Shown: piece by piece, positions 1-6,158 of the stretch
How positions within the stretch are numbered: the first letter of the stretch is position 1
Layout of the letters: each line of letters begins with the position of its first letter
NCBI GenBank assembly: GCA_036505275.1
Contig: DASXTS010000043.1
Span: forward strand, 1-13,215
Length of the DNA: 13,215 bases
DNA from: DASXTS01 sp036505275
Lineage (GTDB): Bacteria > Actinomycetota > Actinomycetes > Mycobacteriales > Pseudonocardiaceae
Direction of reading: 5' to 3'
Made by a program: the position numbers and the translations under genes
Notes under the pieces: model-generated
What the model saw: only the letters and a program-made list of their open reading frames with translations
Database searches by the model: none
Told to the model about the DNA's origin: nothing

Positions 1-1
1 C

Positions 2-217
2 CATCAGGAGCGGCTCGAAGATCGCGTTTGCCGCGTTCCCGCTCTGGGTTCCGACGTCGACCAGCAGCGGGTTGAACACCTTGACGAACGGTCCGGCCGC
101 CACGGCAGCCACCTTGACCGTCGAGTTTCCCGCCGCGCCGCCGCCGCCGCACGCGGCGACCAGCAGCATGGCCGCGGCGGCCAGCAGTATCCCCAACCTC
201 TTGATCATCCCGTTCAC
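2..217 (-). CDS. ABC transporter substrate-binding lipoprotein, family 5-like (N-terminal part, runs off window)
   Basis: Only the first 72 codons lie in the window; the 3' part continues past position 1. The protein begins with a typical lipoprotein signal peptide: Met-Ile-Lys-Arg, a hydrophobic Leu/Ala stretch, then the lipobox LVAAC followed by a Gly run, so the Cys should be lipidated and the protein anchored outside the membrane. The mature start contains VFNPLLVDVG and ANAIFEPLLM, which resembles family 5 (peptide/nickel-type) solute-binding proteins of ABC importers; that assignment is inferred from a short stretch. I chose GTG at 217 because GAGGA lies 7 nt upstream; ATG at 208 is in frame and possible. 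A promoter lies far upstream at 450-478. The importer permease and ATPase genes would be expected beyond the window edge. Confidence 0.75.
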   Translation of the reverse strand, partial: MNGMIKRLGILLAAAAMLLVAACGGGGAAGNSTVKVAAVAAGPFVKVFNPLLVDVGTQSGNAANAIFEPLLM

Positions 218-449
218 GCTCTCTTCCTCGGGTCGGGATCTGGACTCGGTGCTGAAGGGCTGGTCGCGGTCGCCACCGTCGGGCCGCTGTCCTCAGCATC
301 GGGCCTCTTGGAGTTGTCGGACCCGTAGCCGATCCGGCGGTCACGGGTGGCGGTGCCCCTAGCCGCAGATCGGCGAGGTTTAGCGAAGTAGCGATCTTGC
401 GTCACCGCCGTTATCGATCCGGCGTGTCGGCCGTGACGTGCGACACGTG

Positions 450-478
450 ACTCTAGCTACCGTTCATCGTCATGTCAA
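450..478 (-). promoter_or_regulatory. Sigma-70-type promoter reading toward the binding-protein gene
   Basis: On the minus strand TTGACA (478-473) is followed after exactly 17 nt by TAGAGT (455-450), close to the housekeeping actinobacterial consensus. Transcription would start near 443, leaving a leader of about 225 nt before the GTG at 217. The interrupted palindrome ACGTG-CGA-CACGT (436-448) covers the expected start site and is a candidate operator. Based on sequence match only. Confidence 0.55.
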
Positions 479-774
479 ACAGTCGTTAGATCTGAAGAGC
501 AACGACTTCTGCCGGAGGTAGCGGCCGTCCGTGGTCAGACCGGCAGACGAGGGGTCTCGACGACAGGGCGCCGAACGGCGCGACACGACGGTTGACCGAC
601 AGCCGATCGTCCCGCCGCCGGCGTTTGCTGGTGGCCACCCGCGCGGCGCTGTGCGCCGAGGCCATGAACGTGACGGGGAGTTCAGTGGGCTGGCGAGGGG
701 ACCGGACTGGGGTCGCGTTCACATGGCGGGCGGCAGGCTGGCGGCTCGCGTTCCCGGCCATCCACAAGTGCGGC

Positions 775-876
775 GGCGTCGGCAATCGCCCAGCGGTGGC
801 CGGCGTCGGCAATCGCCCAAGGGTAGTGGCCGGCGTCGGCATTGACCATGATCGCCGAAATTGCCGACGCCGATTG
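775..876. repeat. REP-like block: spaced copies of GGCGTCGGCAATCGCCCA plus an inverted copy
   Basis: GGCGTCGGCAATCGCCCA occurs at 775-792 and again at 802-819. A third, diverged copy, GGCGTCGGCATT, is at 832-843. The first two are followed by similar spacers (GCGGTGGCC and AGGGTAGTGGCC), giving periods of 27 and 30 bp. The inverse complement ATTGCCGACGCC is at 860-871, so any copy can pair with it; copy 2 gives a perfect 12-bp stem and copy 3 a 9-bp stem with a 22-nt loop. Repeated and folded intergenic DNA of this type resembles REP/BIME elements. The block lies downstream of the ChrB-like gene. Confidence 0.6.
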
Positions 877-932
877 CACCCTCCGCAACGCCCGTCGACA
901 GTTTTGACGATCAAGGGCCGGAGCAGGCGTGA

Positions 933-947
933 GCCAGGCCGGCTGGC
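933..947 (-). terminator. Weak hairpin downstream of the ChrB-like gene
   Basis: GCCAG-GCCGG-CTGGC forms a 5-bp stem about 40 nt past the minus-strand stop codon at 988. There is no T run. Possible terminator, or chance in GC-rich DNA. Confidence 0.22.
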
Positions 948-987
948 GTCGCTACGCGGTTACTGAACGGCTGTCTGTCCTCGCCGG

Positions 988-1623
988 TCAGTACGCCGCG
1001 CTGTCCACCTCGTAGACGCGCCTGGCATATTCGTCGAGGGCGTTCCGGCACCCCTCGAGTGCTTCCTCTACCGCACGGGCGCCGCTAGCGCCGAACACGT
1101 CGCGCTGCTTGACCTTTTCGTGCCACCTGAGAAGCTTCGTCAGGTCCTCTTCGTTCTCTTCCAGCTCGCCATACGTGAAGTGACTGGCGGCCGTCTCTTT
1201 CTCGATTTCGGTGAGGAAGTCCTGGCACTTGTCGAGGATCTCGTCGTACTCATCGTTGCGAGCGGTGTTGTACTCCGTGACAAGATCGGCTTCGCCGACC
1301 ACGGCGACGCTCGACAGCAGCTGTGCGCGGCCCGACATGTTCTGGACAATGTCGTTCCGCAGCGCACGCAGGGCCCGCTCCGCCTTCGGGTCGGCCGGCA
1401 GGGCCGCGACCGAGTTCTGCAGGTAGATCGCACCAAGGCTCTTCAGACGCCGCCACACCGCGGCGCGCAGCCGGGTCGGCTCACTCGGCACCCGATACAC
1501 CAGGACAAGCCAGGGGATCGCCTCGCTGAGCGGACCGTTGGTCCGTTCCTTTACCTCGGCGCGTGGGCTCGCGCTCACGTCGACACCCCCCGGCTCGTCG
1601 GGTTGCTTCCGCCGTGTGGCCAC
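988..1623 (-). CDS. ChrB N-terminal domain protein
   Basis: 211 aa. Residues 38-80 carry the hallmark of the ChrB N-terminal family: PWLVLVYRVPSEPTRLRAAV, then WRRLKSLGAIYLQ and ALPAD. The rest of the family pattern follows: ARNDEYDEIL near 121, an acidic helical segment with HFTYGELEENEEDLTKLLRW (148-167), and the closing RDVFGA. In characterised chromate operons full-length ChrB has a further C-terminal domain and acts in chromate-dependent regulation; here the protein ends after the N-terminal domain plus a short helical tail, so chromate sensing should not be assumed. The start is GTG at 1623, with GGGAGG 4 nt upstream. It is divergent from the COG4280 membrane-protein gene across 376 bp, suggesting a regulator-target or functional partnership (inference). 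The first 36 residues are polar, charged and probably disordered. Confidence 0.8.
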   Translation of the reverse strand: MATRRKQPDEPGGVDVSASPRAEVKERTNGPLSEAIPWLVLVYRVPSEPTRLRAAVWRRLKSLGAIYLQNSVAALPADPKAERALRALRNDIVQNMSGRAQLLSSVAVVGEADLVTEYNTARNDEYDEILDKCQDFLTEIEKETAASHFTYGELEENEEDLTKLLRWHEKVKQRDVFGASGARAVEEALEGCRNALDEYARRVYEVDSAAY

Positions 1624-1999
1624 GGTGACCTCCCACTCATCGAGTGCTGGACGGAGTCGTCGGCGCTGGGTTAGGTGAGGGATCTAACGGCGGTTGCCGG
1701 CGCAGCGAACTGTGCACGAGCATCGTACACGGGCGGCATGGTCTCCCGCCGACCGCGAGACGCCGGTCGCGGCGGGCGCCGTCGTTGCGATCTCCGTCGG
1801 AACCGCCTACCGGCCGTCGTGGCCAGGCCGCAGCACGGCCGCCCTGGCCACGACCAGTGGCACGTCAACCCGCCAGTGACCGTTTGACCTCAGATGTAAC
1901 AGCTGTTAGGATCTGGACGTCAGATGGTTATCCACCGCCCATAACGACGCAGGGTGACTCGTTGGTGGGCGTGTGGCTTGAGTGATGGAGAGGATGCCA
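1624..1999. other. Divergent intergenic region between the ChrB-like and COG4280 genes
   Basis: No credible gene. It holds the ribosome binding site of the ChrB-like gene, an inverted repeat GTTAG-N9-CTAAC at 1670-1688, and the plus-strand promoter with its palindrome at 1884-1912. The TAAC/GTTA half-sites occur in both places. No convincing minus-strand -35/-10 pair was found for the ChrB-like gene. Confidence 0.5.
1884..1912 (+). promoter_or_regulatory. Promoter for the COG4280 operon with an overlapping 12-bp palindrome
   Basis: TTGACC (1884-1889), a 17-nt spacer, then TAGGAT (1907-1912) is a very good actinobacterial vegetative promoter. The perfect palindrome TAACAGCTGTTA (1897-1908) sits in the spacer and overlaps the first two bases of the -10, where a repressor would occlude RNA polymerase. 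Transcription would start near 1919, about 80 nt before the start codon at 2000. Confidence 0.6.
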
Positions 2000-2833
2000 A
2001 TGGGCTCCAGTGCGGAGTGGGGGTTGGTGATCGCCGTCTTCGCGGCCTCGGTCGTGGAGGTGGTCGAGGCACTGACCATCGTGCTCGCGATGGGCATGAC
2101 ACGTAGTTGGCGGTCGGCTCTGGCCGGCACCGGTGCGGCGCTGATTGCGCTGGTCGGGTTCACCGCCGCGGCAGGGTATGCGCTGGCCAACTGGTTGCCG
2201 GAATCGGCGATGCAGCTGTCGATCGGCACCCTGCTGTTGATCTTCGGGCTGCAGTGGCTGCGCAAGGCGGTGCTGCGGTCCTCCGGGCGCAAGGCGCTGC
2301 ACGACGAGGCCGAGGAGTTCGCCGAGCAGACCGAAGCCGCTCGACACGCCGGCCAGCGGCGCCGGTTCGGCCTGGACTGGTTCTCGTTCGTGGTCAGCTT
2401 CAAGGGCGTCTTCCTCGAAGGCGTCGAGGTGGTCTTCATCGTCATCACCTTCGGCCTGTCGGCCGGCAACATGCCGGTGGCCGCCGCCGGCGCCGCCATC
2501 GCCGCGGTGCTCGTGGTGATCTTCGGTGCGCTCGCCCACGGCCCGCTCACCAGGGTGCCGGAAAACACCCTCAAGTACGGCGTCGGGCTGCTGCTGGCCA
2601 CCTTTGGCACCTTCTGGGCCATCGAAGGCCTCGGCATCCTGTCGCCCCACGGCGAAAGCCTGGAGTGGCCCGGCAGCGACTTCGCGCTGATCGCCCTGCT
2701 GGCCGGCTGGTACCTGCTCTCCCGCGTCCTGGTCAAGGCACTACGCCGCCCGACTTCGGCCCCGGCCACCCCATCTCAACCAACTCATGGCACCGCCTCC
2801 CTACCCGCCTACACCGCAACCGAGGAGGCCTGA
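2000..2833 (+). CDS. COG4280-type seven-TM membrane protein, putative cation transporter
   Basis: 277 aa from the ATG at 2000, preferred over GTG 1982 and ATG 1985/1994 because GGAGAGG lies 6 nt upstream. Seven hydrophobic segments are visible, at roughly 8-32, 38-62, 71-88, 127-154, 158-180, 190-213 and 227-247. The first and second groups of three helices look like an internal duplication: helix 1 carries EVVEALTIVLAMG (E20, E23) and helix 4 carries EGVEVVFIVITFG (E140, E143), each followed two helices later by a G-x-x-L-L-x-F-G segment. A charged cytoplasmic loop (89-125) separates the halves. The family (COG4280) has no established function. Paired acidic E-x-x-E helices recall those of metal transporters such as GDT1 or FTR1 families, so cation transport is an inference. 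The last 27 residues are polar and variable-looking. It forms an operon with the small gene at 2836. Confidence 0.75.
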   Translation: MGSSAEWGLVIAVFAASVVEVVEALTIVLAMGMTRSWRSALAGTGAALIALVGFTAAAGYALANWLPESAMQLSIGTLLLIFGLQWLRKAVLRSSGRKALHDEAEEFAEQTEAARHAGQRRRFGLDWFSFVVSFKGVFLEGVEVVFIVITFGLSAGNMPVAAAGAAIAAVLVVIFGALAHGPLTRVPENTLKYGVGLLLATFGTFWAIEGLGILSPHGESLEWPGSDFALIALLAGWYLLSRVLVKALRRPTSAPATPSQPTHGTASLPAYTATEEA

Positions 2834-2835
2834 CA

Positions 2836-3048
2836 ATGTCATTCCTCAAAGGCTTCGGCCAATTCTGGTACGACTTCATCATCGGTGACGACTGGAAGAT
2901 CGCCGTGGCCGTCGTCGTCGTCCTCACCGCCGGCGCCATCGCCGTAGCAACCGGCGGCACCGAGTCCGCCCTGCTCGTCCCGTTGCTCGCTGTCGGCCTG
3001 GGCGCCGCCTTCACCACCGCACTTCTCATCGATACCCGAAAGACCTAA
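2836..3048 (+). CDS. Small two-TM membrane protein, partner of the COG4280 protein
   Basis: 70 aa. It starts with an amphipathic, aromatic segment (MSFLKGFGQFWYDFIIGDDW), followed by two hydrophobic helices at about 22-40 and 44-64 and a short basic tail. The ATG lies 2 nt after the stop of the COG4280 gene, and its ribosome binding site (GAGGAGG) is inside the end of that gene, so the two are co-transcribed and probably translationally coupled. From memory, small FWYDF-GDDWK proteins recur next to COG4280 proteins in actinobacteria, which would suggest an accessory subunit; this was not checked. No catalytic motif is seen. A strong hairpin follows the stop codon. Confidence 0.7.
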   Translation: MSFLKGFGQFWYDFIIGDDWKIAVAVVVVLTAGAIAVATGGTESALLVPLLAVGLGAAFTTALLIDTRKT

Positions 3049-3056
3049 CCAGCCCA

Positions 3057-3095
3057 CCCCCGTTCGACCAATCAGCTCAACTCGTCGAACGGGGG
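3057..3095 (+). terminator. Strong intrinsic-type hairpin ending the COG4280 operon
   Basis: CCCCCGTTCGAC (3057-3068) and GTCGAACGGGGG (3084-3095) are perfect inverse complements, giving a 12-bp stem with a 15-nt loop 8 nt past the stop codon. There is no U tract, as is common for high-GC actinobacterial terminators. Confidence 0.7.
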
Positions 3096-3145
3096 CAACG
3101 GGTTTGCCGCCGAAGTCTCGGGTCCTGGAATTTGGAGTGTGCATC

Positions 3146-3424
3146 ATGCCGACGACACTGAATTATCAACTGAGCGGGCGCGATCGCGCGATCCTGCGGG
3201 CCGTCGCCGCCGGCCGGTGCCGGATCTCCACGGATCTTGGCATGTCGCTGCTTGTCGATGGCGTTCGGTGCTGCGAGCAGTTCATCGGGCGTCGACTGAC
3301 CACCGCCGGTTTGGTCGCCATCGCCGACGCAATTTCGGGCACGGCCGTGTTGACCTCGGCCGGCAAGGCGGCGCTCGAGGCGGCACTCGAGGCGGCACTC
3401 GAGGCGGCACTCGAGGCGGCGTGA
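3146..3424 (+). CDS. Unknown small protein with a C-terminal (AALE) tandem-repeat tail
   Basis: 92 aa. I chose ATG 3146 because GGAG lies about 9 nt upstream; an in-frame TTG at 3104 would add 14 residues. The first 75 residues look like a compact helical or winged-helix fold: LSGRDRAILRAVAAGRC, then LLVDGVRCCEQFIGRRLTTAGL, then AVLTSAGKAAL, with the twice-used L-T-x-A-G pattern common near the wing of small DNA-binding domains. Cysteines at 25, 42 and 43 could bind metal or form a disulfide. Residues 75-92 are AALE repeated, encoded by a 12-bp DNA tandem repeat. I do not recognise a characterised family. It stands alone after the terminator of the COG4280 operon, on the same strand; function unknown. 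Confidence 0.6.
   Translation: MPTTLNYQLSGRDRAILRAVAAGRCRISTDLGMSLLVDGVRCCEQFIGRRLTTAGLVAIADAISGTAVLTSAGKAALEAALEAALEAALEAA
3368..3421 (+). repeat. 12-bp tandem repeat GCGGCACTCGAG, 4.5 units, in frame
   Basis: The first unit (3368-3379) is GCGGCGCTCGAG; three identical units GCGGCACTCGAG follow (3380-3415), then a half unit GCGGCG before the TGA at 3422. Because the unit is a multiple of three, copy-number change would lengthen or shorten the protein tail by four residues without breaking the frame. Confidence 0.9.
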
Positions 3425-3506
3425 CATCCGTAGGGCGTCGGCCGACGGCGATGTTCCGACTTAGGTACTGATCTCTGATCCGAATCCAACCGGAGTGCAG
3501 CTGACC

Positions 3507-4754
3507 ATGAACACCAACCCGTTCATCTTCCGAAACGACGACGAGCACACGTGGCCGCAGGCCGGTCCGCTGACCGGGATCAGGGTGCTGGATGTCAGCA
3601 CGGTCTACGCCGCACCGATCGCCGCCATGCTGCTCGGGGATTTCGGCGCGGACGTCATCAAGATCGAGCATCCCAACGGCGATCCGGCCCGCACCCACGG
3701 CTGGAACCGGGACGGCCACGGCCTGTGGTGGAAGGTGATTGCGCGTAACAAGCGCACGGTCACGTTGAACTTCGGCAAGCCGGAGGGGGCGGAGCTGCTG
3801 CGCAGGTTGGTCGCCGACGCCGATGTTCTGGTGGAGAACTTCCGTCCGGGCGTGCTGGAGAAGTGGGGGCTCGGCCCGGACGTACTGCTGGACATCAACC
3901 CGCGGCTGGTGATGTTGCGGGTGACCGGGTTCGGCCAGGACGGCCCGTATGCACTGCGGCGGGCGTTCGGCACGCTGATGGAGGCGATGAGCGGATTCGC
4001 CCATCAGACCGGGCAGGAGGACGGCCCGCCGACGCTGCCGCCGTTCGGGCTGGCCGACGGGGTGGCGGGCATCGCCGGCGCGCTCGCGGTGCTGATGGCG
4101 CTGTACGACCGCGATGCCGGCGACGGTGCCAGCGGTCGTGGACAGGAGATCGACCTCTCCCTGTTGGAACCGCTGCTCGGGATTCTCGGGCCGGGGCCGA
4201 CCGTGTTCGACCAGCTGGGCATCATCGCGGGCCGGCACGGCAACCGCTCCCCGAACAACGCCCCCCGCAACGCCTACGTCACCCGGGACGGCCGCTGGGT
4301 GGCCATCTCGGCCAGCGCCACCTCGATCGCGGAGCGGGTCATGAGGCTGGTGGGGCGCGCCGACCTGGTCGAGAAACCGTGGTTCGCATCGGCGGGGGAA
4401 CGCAGCCGCCGCAGCGAGCTGCTCGACCGCGCGGTCGGAAAGTGGATCGCAGCGCGGGACCAGGACGATGTACTGGCGGCCTTCGAGGAGGCCGGGGCGG
4501 CGATCGCGCCGATCTACGACGTCGAGCAACTGCTCAACGATCCGCACGTCATCGCCCGCGACACGATCACCACCGTCAAGGACGAAGACCTCGGCGCGCT
4601 CAAGATGCAGAACCTGATGTTCCGCCTCACCGACACCCCGGGTGGCATCCGCTGGCCGGGGCGGCGGCTGGGCCAGGACAACACGCAGGTTTACGCCGAC
4701 CTCGGATTGTCCGAGGACGAGCTGGCGGCGCTGCGCGACACGGGAGTGATCTGA
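3507..4754 (+). CDS. Family III CoA-transferase (CaiB/BaiF type)
   Basis: 415 aa, full length for the family. It would move CoA from an acyl-CoA donor to a carboxylic acid acceptor in the cytoplasm. Diagnostic features in order are GIRVLDVSTVYAAPIAAMLL (24-43), GDFGADVIKIEHP (44-56), RNKRTVTLNF (80-89), ADVLVENFRPGVLEKWGLG (105-123) and PPFGLADGVAGIAGALAVLM (178-197), where D184 is the probable catalytic aspartate that forms the acyl-anhydride and CoA-thioester intermediates. RGQEIDLSLLEPLL (211-224) and the C-terminal IAPIYDVEQLLNDPHVIARD (333-352) are also typical. The substrate cannot be read from sequence. ATG 3507 gives the usual N-terminus; GTG 3495 is in frame and only four codons upstream. 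No acyl-CoA dehydrogenase or ligase gene lies alongside. It converges on a TetR gene with a 5-nt gap. Confidence 0.92.
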   Translation: MNTNPFIFRNDDEHTWPQAGPLTGIRVLDVSTVYAAPIAAMLLGDFGADVIKIEHPNGDPARTHGWNRDGHGLWWKVIARNKRTVTLNFGKPEGAELLRRLVADADVLVENFRPGVLEKWGLGPDVLLDINPRLVMLRVTGFGQDGPYALRRAFGTLMEAMSGFAHQTGQEDGPPTLPPFGLADGVAGIAGALAVLMALYDRDAGDGASGRGQEIDLSLLEPLLGILGPGPTVFDQLGIIAGRHGNRSPNNAPRNAYVTRDGRWVAISASATSIAERVMRLVGRADLVEKPWFASAGERSRRSELLDRAVGKWIAARDQDDVLAAFEEAGAAIAPIYDVEQLLNDPHVIARDTITTVKDEDLGALKMQNLMFRLTDTPGGIRWPGRRLGQDNTQVYADLGLSEDELAALRDTGVI

Positions 4755-4762
4755 CTCAGTCA
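4752..4762. other. Palindrome holding the stop codons of two convergent genes
   Basis: TGACTCAGTCA is a perfect 11-bp palindrome. Its left TGA (4752-4754) ends the CoA-transferase on the plus strand, and its right TCA (4760-4762) is the TGA of the TetR gene on the minus strand. The stem is too short to be a terminator by itself. Confidence 0.85.
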
Positions 4763-5380
4763 GGGCCTTGCAGCGGTCATTGTCGCAGCCCTGAAGCCTG
4801 CAACGAGCGCGGTCAGCGCGTCGCGCCAGAGTCCCTCCTCTTCGCCCTGCGGCATCAGGCCGCGCAACTCGACCGCCGCAAGGCCCTCGCAGAGCGCGTG
4901 AAACTCGTAAACGACATTGCGAATTGGCCGGCCGCCGAGCAGCCCGTCTGCCTCGAGGCGTTCGATCGCCGCCCTGAGGTCGGGCAGGGCCTCTGTCTGT
5001 GCGGGACGCAACCCGGCTGCGACCTGGGGTGCGGTCAACGTTCGCTGCACCGCGAGAGCGAATAGCGACCGATGCTCGACGGCGAAAGCCCGAAAGACGA
5101 GCCCGGCCTCGACGAGGTCGGCAGCCGAATTCTTCGTGGCGGGGAGCGCGGAGACGCTGGCGCCGAGCAGCTGGAACGCGCGGGTTCCCAGCGCCGCGAG
5201 CAAGCCCTCTCTCGAGCCGAAGAGACTGTAGACCGCGCGCGTCGTCGTCTCTGCCTCGGCGGCGATGCGCCTGACGGAGAGCGCGTCCTGTCCTTCGGTC
5301 TCGACGACCCGCTCTGCCGCGGCGAGCAGCTTGGACGCGGTCGTCTCGTTGTGCTCCTTCGGCCTTCCCACCGTCGACAC
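4760..5380 (-). CDS. TetR family transcriptional regulator
   Basis: 206 aa. The N-terminal DNA-binding domain is clear: helix 1 KLLAAAERVVETEGQDALSV (17-36), then the helix-turn-helix RRIAAEAETTTRAVYSLFGS (37-56), with the family's Y-x-x-F-G-S/N-R/K-E-x-L ending. The rest (about 65-200) is the all-helical ligand-binding and dimerisation domain; its ligand is not predictable. GTG 5380 gives an N-terminus (STVGRPKEHNETTASKLL) normal for the family. There is no Shine-Dalgarno in front of it, but TAACGT lies 10 nt upstream, so a leaderless transcript is possible (weak). It faces the CoA-transferase tail to tail, and no divergent partner shares its promoter, so its target is unclear; TetR proteins often repress themselves or neighbours. 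Confidence 0.88.
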   Translation of the reverse strand: MSTVGRPKEHNETTASKLLAAAERVVETEGQDALSVRRIAAEAETTTRAVYSLFGSREGLLAALGTRAFQLLGASVSALPATKNSAADLVEAGLVFRAFAVEHRSLFALAVQRTLTAPQVAAGLRPAQTEALPDLRAAIERLEADGLLGGRPIRNVVYEFHALCEGLAAVELRGLMPQGEEEGLWRDALTALVAGFRAATMTAARP

Positions 5381-5454
5381 GATACCGGTTACGTTACGCC
5401 GTGACGAAAAGACGGGGAGGGGTTGCGCCGTTCGGCCTAATCCCGGAGACCTGC

Positions 5455-5466
5455 CTACTTCGGTAG
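5455..5466 (-). terminator. Short hairpin downstream of the GNAT gene
   Basis: CTAC-TTCG-GTAG lies about 20 nt past the minus-strand stop at 5486. On the transcribed strand it reads CTAC-CGAA-GTAG. Only 4 bp pair perfectly, although a bulged outer C-G extends it. Weak terminator candidate. Confidence 0.25.
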
Positions 5467-5485
5467 AGGCCCGGGCAGCGAACGC

Positions 5486-6049
5486 TCACACCGGATCGAC
5501 CACCCTGCTCACGATCCATGCGTGCTTGCCAACCTGTCGGCCGCGGGTGAATCCGTACTGCTCGAAGAGTTCGACGGTCGCGCTGAACAGGAACCGGCCC
5601 GGCGCCTCGCGGCCGGTGGTCACCTCGGAGATGGCCTCGACGAGGCCGCCGCCGGCATGGGCGATCTGGTCGAGAGCGCCTTCCAGCGCCGCCCGCGCGA
5701 TGCCCTGGCCACGATGTTTCTTGTCGACGTAGCAGCAGGTGATCCGCCAGTCGGGACGTGGCGGCGCGTCCTTCTCGTACTCGCGCTTGTGTTTGATGCC
5801 GGGCAGTTCCTCGGTGCTGCCGTACTGGCACCACCCCTGTGCGGCGCCGTCCTCGTCGAGCACGAGCGCGGCGTGAGCACGACCTGTCCGGACCCGGTCC
5901 TCCTTGACCGCGCGATGGCTGATCCCCTTCTGGCCGCACTCCGGGTGGTAACCGATGCACCAGCACCCGCCGAAGATCCCGTTGTTGCGCTCGACAAGCT
6001 CCGCGAAGGCATCCCACGTGGAGGCGTCGAGGGGGCGGATTGACATCAT
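5486..6049 (-). CDS. GNAT family N-acetyltransferase
   Basis: 187 aa. Residues 3-66 form the first half of the fold, including the Cys-rich GGCWCIGYH (27-35) typical of one actinobacterial GNAT subgroup. The acetyl-CoA-binding motif is WRITCCYVDKKHRGQGIARA (101-120), with R113-G-Q-G-I-A as the pyrophosphate-binding loop. FSATVELFEQYGF (155-167) is the usual penultimate helix before the last strand. It would acetylate an amine on an unidentified small molecule or protein. AAAGGA lies upstream, 4 nt from the first ATG (6049) and 7 nt from the second (6046); either may be used. A hydrolase gene stub sits between it and the DinB gene upstream, all on the minus strand, so they were probably one operon. 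Confidence 0.88.
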   Translation of the reverse strand: MMSIRPLDASTWDAFAELVERNNGIFGGCWCIGYHPECGQKGISHRAVKEDRVRTGRAHAALVLDEDGAAQGWCQYGSTEELPGIKHKREYEKDAPPRPDWRITCCYVDKKHRGQGIARAALEGALDQIAHAGGGLVEAISEVTTGREAPGRFLFSATVELFEQYGFTRGRQVGKHAWIVSRVVDPV

Positions 6050-6158
6050 CGAGTCCTTTCGAGCGCGAGTGCTCCCACCATTCCGGCTCGCGAGCTCGAC
6101 GTGCACAATCGCTCGCCGCTTGGCCGGTCGGGTCACGTCCGTGATCCCGGCACGGGCG

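Larger units (their letters stand above)
218..987. other. Long non-coding stretch; no supported gene
   Basis: This 770-bp stretch has several open frames on both strands, but they are rich in Arg/Pro/Ser, show no recognisable domain, lack ribosome binding sites and overlap one another, as expected by chance in GC-rich DNA. What can be supported is the minus-strand promoter at 450-478 with its palindrome, the repeat block at 775-876 and a weak hairpin at 933-947. A decayed gene between about 530 and 770 cannot be excluded. Confidence 0.5.

Noticed and set aside
214..405. 63-codon minus-strand frame overlapping the binding-protein start
   Set aside because: Third-position GC is clearly lower than in the real genes, there is no ribosome binding site and no recognisable domain. 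It is kept only as a possible leader frame in the findings.
486..966. Several 100-140 codon frames on both strands
   Set aside because: They overlap each other, are Arg/Pro-rich, and the apparent peptide repeats come from the REP-like DNA repeat.
1120..1674. Plus-strand frame of 184 codons opposite the ChrB-like gene
   Set aside because: Antisense shadow; the minus strand matches the ChrB N-terminal family over most of its length and has a good ribosome binding site.
1712..1735. TGCACG...GTACACGG stretch resembling the 50-bp flanking repeat
   Set aside because: Only a short, gapped similarity that could arise by chance; not enough to call a third copy.
2107..3048. 313-codon plus frame over the COG4280 gene
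   Set aside because: Up to 2833 it is an out-of-frame shadow with Arg/Gly/Pro-rich composition; only its last 70 codons (from 2836) are the real small gene.
3282..4547. 421-codon minus frame opposite the CoA-transferase
   Set aside because: Antisense shadow of a strongly supported enzyme gene; no domain recognised.
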